From contig CAAEDZ010000384.1 in NCBI GenBank assembly GCA_900754775.1, positions 1-6,841 of the forward strand: a DNA stretch of 6,841 nucleotides, given 5' to 3'. Shown piece after piece: positions 4,878-6,841 of this stretch; position 1 is the first letter of the stretch, and every line of letters begins with the position of its first letter. The stretch comes from Clostridia bacterium (GTDB lineage: Bacteria; Bacillota_A; Clostridia; Christensenellales; Aristaeellaceae). The translations under genes and the position numbers were made by a program. The notes under the pieces were generated by a model. That model did no database searches. It had not been told where the DNA came from and saw nothing but the letters and a program-made list of their open reading frames with translations.

Positions 4878-6014
4878 ATGCGCCGCCTGTTCTGCCTGCT
4901 TTTCACACTGCTGCTGCTCACCGCCCCGGCGCTTTCGGAGGCGTCCGGGAACCTGCTGGGCCTTTCCCTGCTCGCGGACATGACCGACGGCTCGCAGAAC
5001 GCCGCCGTCTCGCCGCTGAGTTTGCAAATGGCGCTTTCCCTCGCCCGCGAGGGCGCGGCGGGGGAGACGCGCGCGGAACTGGACGCGCTGCTCGCCGGGG
5101 ACGCCATCGACACGCGGGCACTGCTCGACAACGCGCGCTATGCCGACGATTACGCACGTGGGGGCATGTCCGTCCCCGGTCTGCGCGCCGCCAACGCCGG
5201 CTTTGTCGACCCGGAGGTGGAGCTTTTGCCGGACTACGTATCGCGCGTGGACGCCGAGTGGTTTCCGCTGGACACCGACCCGGCAAACATCAACGCTTGG
5301 GCGTCCGAGCACACCGACGGCCTCATCGATAAGATACTCACCGCTCCACTTTCGCCGGATACGGCGCTCTGCCTCGTCAACGCTCTTGCCATGGAGGCGC
5401 GCTGGGAATACGCCTTTGACGAGGACGACACATACCGGGGCGCGTTCCACGCCCCGGACGGCGACGTGGAAACAGACCTGATGTATCGGGAACACGACTT
5501 CTCCTACGGCGAGCGCGACGGCGCGCAGCTCGTGCACCTGCCCTATCAGGGCACGTCGCTGGCCATGTACGTCATCCTTCCCGAGGAGGGCGACGTGCAA
5601 TCGGCCCTGCAGGCGCTCGCGCAGGAGGGCATGGCGTACTTTGACGGCATGGAGATCGGCCCGGACGTCCACCTCACCCTGCCGAAATTCTCCCTCACAT
5701 ACGGCGGCTCGTTGCTGGACGGCCTGCGGGCGCGGGGCATGACCCTCTCCGCCAGTCCGGACGCGGACTTTTCCGCCATGTGTGCGGACGTGCCGCTCTA
5801 CATCGGCGACGTCCTCCAGAATGTGCGCGTCGATGTGGACGAACAAGGCACGCGCGCGGCGGCGGTGACGGCGATACCCATGCTGGCAGGCGCGTCCATG
5901 CCGCTGGAGGAGCCGGAATTTGTGGAAATGACGGTGGACCGCCCCTTTATCTTCGTCATCGCCGACGAAGAAAGCGGCGCCATCGCCTTCGCCGGAGTCG
6001 TGGCGGAGGTGTAA
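4878..6014 (+). CDS. Exported serpin (serine protease inhibitor)
   Basis: This 378-residue serpin has a signal peptide (residues 1-20 or 22, cleavage after ALS or SEA) and no lipobox. The serpin landmarks run in order. NAAVSPLSL (Ser45, Ser48) is the shutter. GAAGETRAEL follows, then INAWASEHTDGLIDKI at 138-153 and LCLVNALAMEARWEYAFD (Trp176). LVHLPYQGTSLAMYVILPE and LTLPKFSLTY come next, and the C-terminal signature DRPFIFVIADEESGAIAF is at 354-371. The hinge starts at Glu322 (EQGTRAAAVTA): Thr325 and small residues at P12-P9 indicate an inhibitory serpin. Counting from the hinge as in alpha-1-antitrypsin, P1-P1' would be Gly338-Ala339, suggesting elastase- or subtilisin-like targets. The start is fixed by GGGAGG 7 bases upstream. 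Oddities: Arg at P13, Gln314 in place of the shutter histidine, and a loop-to-RPF distance about 7 residues longer than in alpha-1-antitrypsin. I found no convincing promoter in 4814-4877. Confidence 0.93.
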   Translation: MRRLFCLLFTLLLLTAPALSEASGNLLGLSLLADMTDGSQNAAVSPLSLQMALSLAREGAAGETRAELDALLAGDAIDTRALLDNARYADDYARGGMSVPGLRAANAGFVDPEVELLPDYVSRVDAEWFPLDTDPANINAWASEHTDGLIDKILTAPLSPDTALCLVNALAMEARWEYAFDEDDTYRGAFHAPDGDVETDLMYREHDFSYGERDGAQLVHLPYQGTSLAMYVILPEEGDVQSALQALAQEGMAYFDGMEIGPDVHLTLPKFSLTYGGSLLDGLRARGMTLSASPDADFSAMCADVPLYIGDVLQNVRVDVDEQGTRAAAVTAIPMLAGASMPLEEPEFVEMTVDRPFIFVIADEESGAIAFAGVVAEV

Positions 6015-6025
6015 GGCGCAAAACA

Positions 6026-6062
6026 GCGCGCGGAGCGAAACGAACGCCCCGCGCGCGTCTTT
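6026..6062 (+). terminator. Terminator-like hairpin after the serpin gene
   Basis: GCGCGCGG (6026-6033) pairs with CCGCGCGC (6049-6056), and the inner bases GCG/CGC (6035-6037 with 6045-6047) can extend the stem past one mismatch. The following tail, GTCTTT, is a weak T tract. It begins 12 bases after the serpin stop. Confidence 0.55.
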
Positions 6063-6158
6063 CCCATGAAGATGAGCGCGCCAGGGAAAGCGTGTCGATA
6101 GAGCGCCCCGGGAATTGAAAGTCCACCGCCGCTCTTTCTGAAGCTTTGACACGCATGC

Positions 6159-6198
6159 TATTCCGGGAAAAGGTGATTTTTTCGACTTTTTCGGAATA
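6159..6198. repeat. Imperfect inverted repeat in the serpin-ATPase intergenic region
   Basis: TATTCCG (6159-6165) matches CGGAATA (6192-6198), and AAAAG (6168-6172) matches CTTTT (6186-6190). This gives a 12-bp stem with a small 2x1 internal loop around a T-rich 13-base centre. It lies upstream of the ATPase promoter. It could be a protein-binding site or a remnant end of an inserted segment; its function is unknown. Confidence 0.45.
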
Positions 6199-6214
6199 AA
6201 CGCAAAAGGCCCCA

Positions 6215-6243
6215 TTGTTTTTTCGGTTCCTTTGGGATATAAT
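6215..6243 (+). promoter_or_regulatory. Promoter of the ATPase gene
   Basis: TTGTTT (6215-6220) and a perfect -10 box TATAAT (6238-6243) are separated by 17 bases in a locally AT-rich stretch. The expected start near 6250 gives a leader of about 45 bases. That leader contains a small GGTGT/GCACC hairpin (6258-6271) with a TTTT loop. Confidence 0.75.
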
Positions 6244-6294
6244 ATATTTCGAGATCAGGTGTTTTTGCACCGATTCCCGGAATGGAGGCGTCCC

Positions 6295-6841
6295 ATGGAA
6301 ATCAGGAGAGATGTGTATCTCAACAAGTTGATCCGCAAGAAGAAAAACGGTCTGATCAAAGTTGTGACCGGCATACGGCGGTGCGGGAAATCCTATCTCC
6401 TCTTCCATTTGTTTCATAACCATCTGCTGGAAGAAGGCGTGCCGGAAGACCACGTGATCGAAGTCGCTCTGGACGACCGCAGAAACAAGGCGCTTCGCGA
6501 TCCTGACGCCATGCTTCGGTATATAGAGCAAAGGATGCAGGGGAAAGGCGACTACTATATCATTCTGGATGAAGTGCAGTATATGGACGAATTTGAGGAT
6601 GTACTGAACAGCCTGCTGCACATTCCAAACGCGGACGTCTATGTCACCGGCAGCAATTCCAAATTTCTTTCCTCGGATGTCATTACGGAATTTCGCGGCC
6701 GCGGCGATGAGATCCATGTCTATCCGTTGAGTTTCCAGGAATACGCTTCCGTTTATCCGGGAACGCCGGACGAGGCGTGGGACGATTATGTGGTCTATGG
6801 CGGGTTGCCGCTGATCCTCTCCATGGAAGCGCCGGAAGATA
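6295..6841 (+). CDS. AAA-type ATPase, AAA_14/DUF4143-like (3' end beyond window)
   Basis: The first 182 residues of an ATP-binding protein are present; the gene continues past the window. The Walker A motif is GIRRCGKS (residues 26-33, Lys32). Walker B is YYIILDEVQ (87-95, Asp92-Glu93). TGSNSKFLSS at 118-127 matches the sensor-1 region of this family, and RGRGDEIHVYPLSFQEY (134-150) is typical of the AAA_14 group, which usually carries a C-terminal DUF4143 domain and totals about 400 residues. The biological role of this group is poorly known; members are common as scattered accessory genes in gut Firmicutes. GGAGG at 6284-6288 is 6 bases before ATG 6295. The base composition drops to about 40-50% GC in sampled stretches, against about 80% in a sampled stretch of the HAD gene, which suggests acquisition from elsewhere. 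Confidence 0.9.
   Translation, partial: MEIRRDVYLNKLIRKKKNGLIKVVTGIRRCGKSYLLFHLFHNHLLEEGVPEDHVIEVALDDRRNKALRDPDAMLRYIEQRMQGKGDYYIILDEVQYMDEFEDVLNSLLHIPNADVYVTGSNSKFLSSDVITEFRGRGDEIHVYPLSFQEYASVYPGTPDEAWDDYVVYGGLPLILSMEAPED

Noticed and set aside
6146..6151. A perfect TTGACA upstream of the inverted repeat
   Set aside because: No acceptable -10 box lies 16-18 bases downstream, whereas TTGTTT-17-TATAAT closer to the gene is a full promoter.
4857..6215. A 452-codon open frame on the minus strand opposite the serpin gene
   Set aside because: It lacks a recognisable domain, has shadow-frame composition and conflicts with the unmistakable serpin on the other strand.
5956..6717. A 253-codon minus-strand frame spanning the serpin end, the intergenic region and the ATPase
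   Set aside because: It crosses a terminator-like hairpin and a promoter and lies opposite Walker A and B motifs; no domain is recognisable in it.
1..6841. CRISPR array, tRNA, rRNA or insertion sequence
   Set aside because: No regularly spaced direct repeats, no cloverleaf or rRNA-like sequence and no transposase motif were seen on either strand.

Overview
This window looks like chromosomal DNA of a GC-rich, fermentative Gram-positive anaerobe, most likely a gut or rumen Clostridia lineage. The grounds are strong AGGAGG-type ribosome binding sites, sigma-A-type promoters, GC-rich coding sequence, a cobalamin riboswitch and several exported proteins. The species cannot be named from sequence alone.

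Layout. (1) Positions 1-1806 (+) form a tightly overlapping operon: the 3' end of an alpha/beta-hydrolase esterase, a complete paralogous esterase with its Ser-Asp-His triad, and a HAD-family phosphatase. The genes overlap by 10 and 4 bases. (2) A probable promoter at 1790-1818 drives a secreted 374-residue protein of unknown function (1860-2984). It ends at a bidirectional hairpin terminator shared with the convergent next gene. (3) Positions 3042-4204 (-) carry a cobalamin/siderophore-type ABC substrate-binding protein (BtuF/FhuD fold). Its leader is a cobalamin riboswitch (about 4043-4188) with its own promoter and a clear loop-loop complement. The protein carries an unexpected GGADGPTSIF motif, known from sodium-pumping decarboxylase beta subunits, between its signal peptide and its binding domain. 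(4) Positions 4245-4813 (+) hold a RelBE-type toxin-antitoxin module with a textbook promoter, a perfect palindrome over the -10 box, a ribbon-helix-helix antitoxin, a RelE-like toxin and a terminator. (5) Positions 4878-6014 (+) encode an exported serpin with a recognisable hinge and reactive-centre loop. (6) After a 280-base intergenic region with a terminator-like hairpin, an imperfect inverted repeat and a strong promoter, a visibly more AT-rich AAA-type ATPase gene (AAA_14/DUF4143-like) starts at 6295 and runs off the window.

How it fits together. The esterase/HAD operon probably acts on small esters and phosphate esters in the cytoplasm. The riboswitch should switch off synthesis of the corrinoid-binding protein when cobalamin is plentiful. 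The serpin and the unknown secreted protein act outside the membrane, and the serpin probably protects against host or competitor serine proteases. The toxin-antitoxin pair and the AT-rich ATPase are accessory genes, probably acquired. I see no clear defence island or wholly new multigene system. The strongest candidates for novelty are the GGADGPTSIF motif in the binding protein, the serpin, and the unknown secreted protein.
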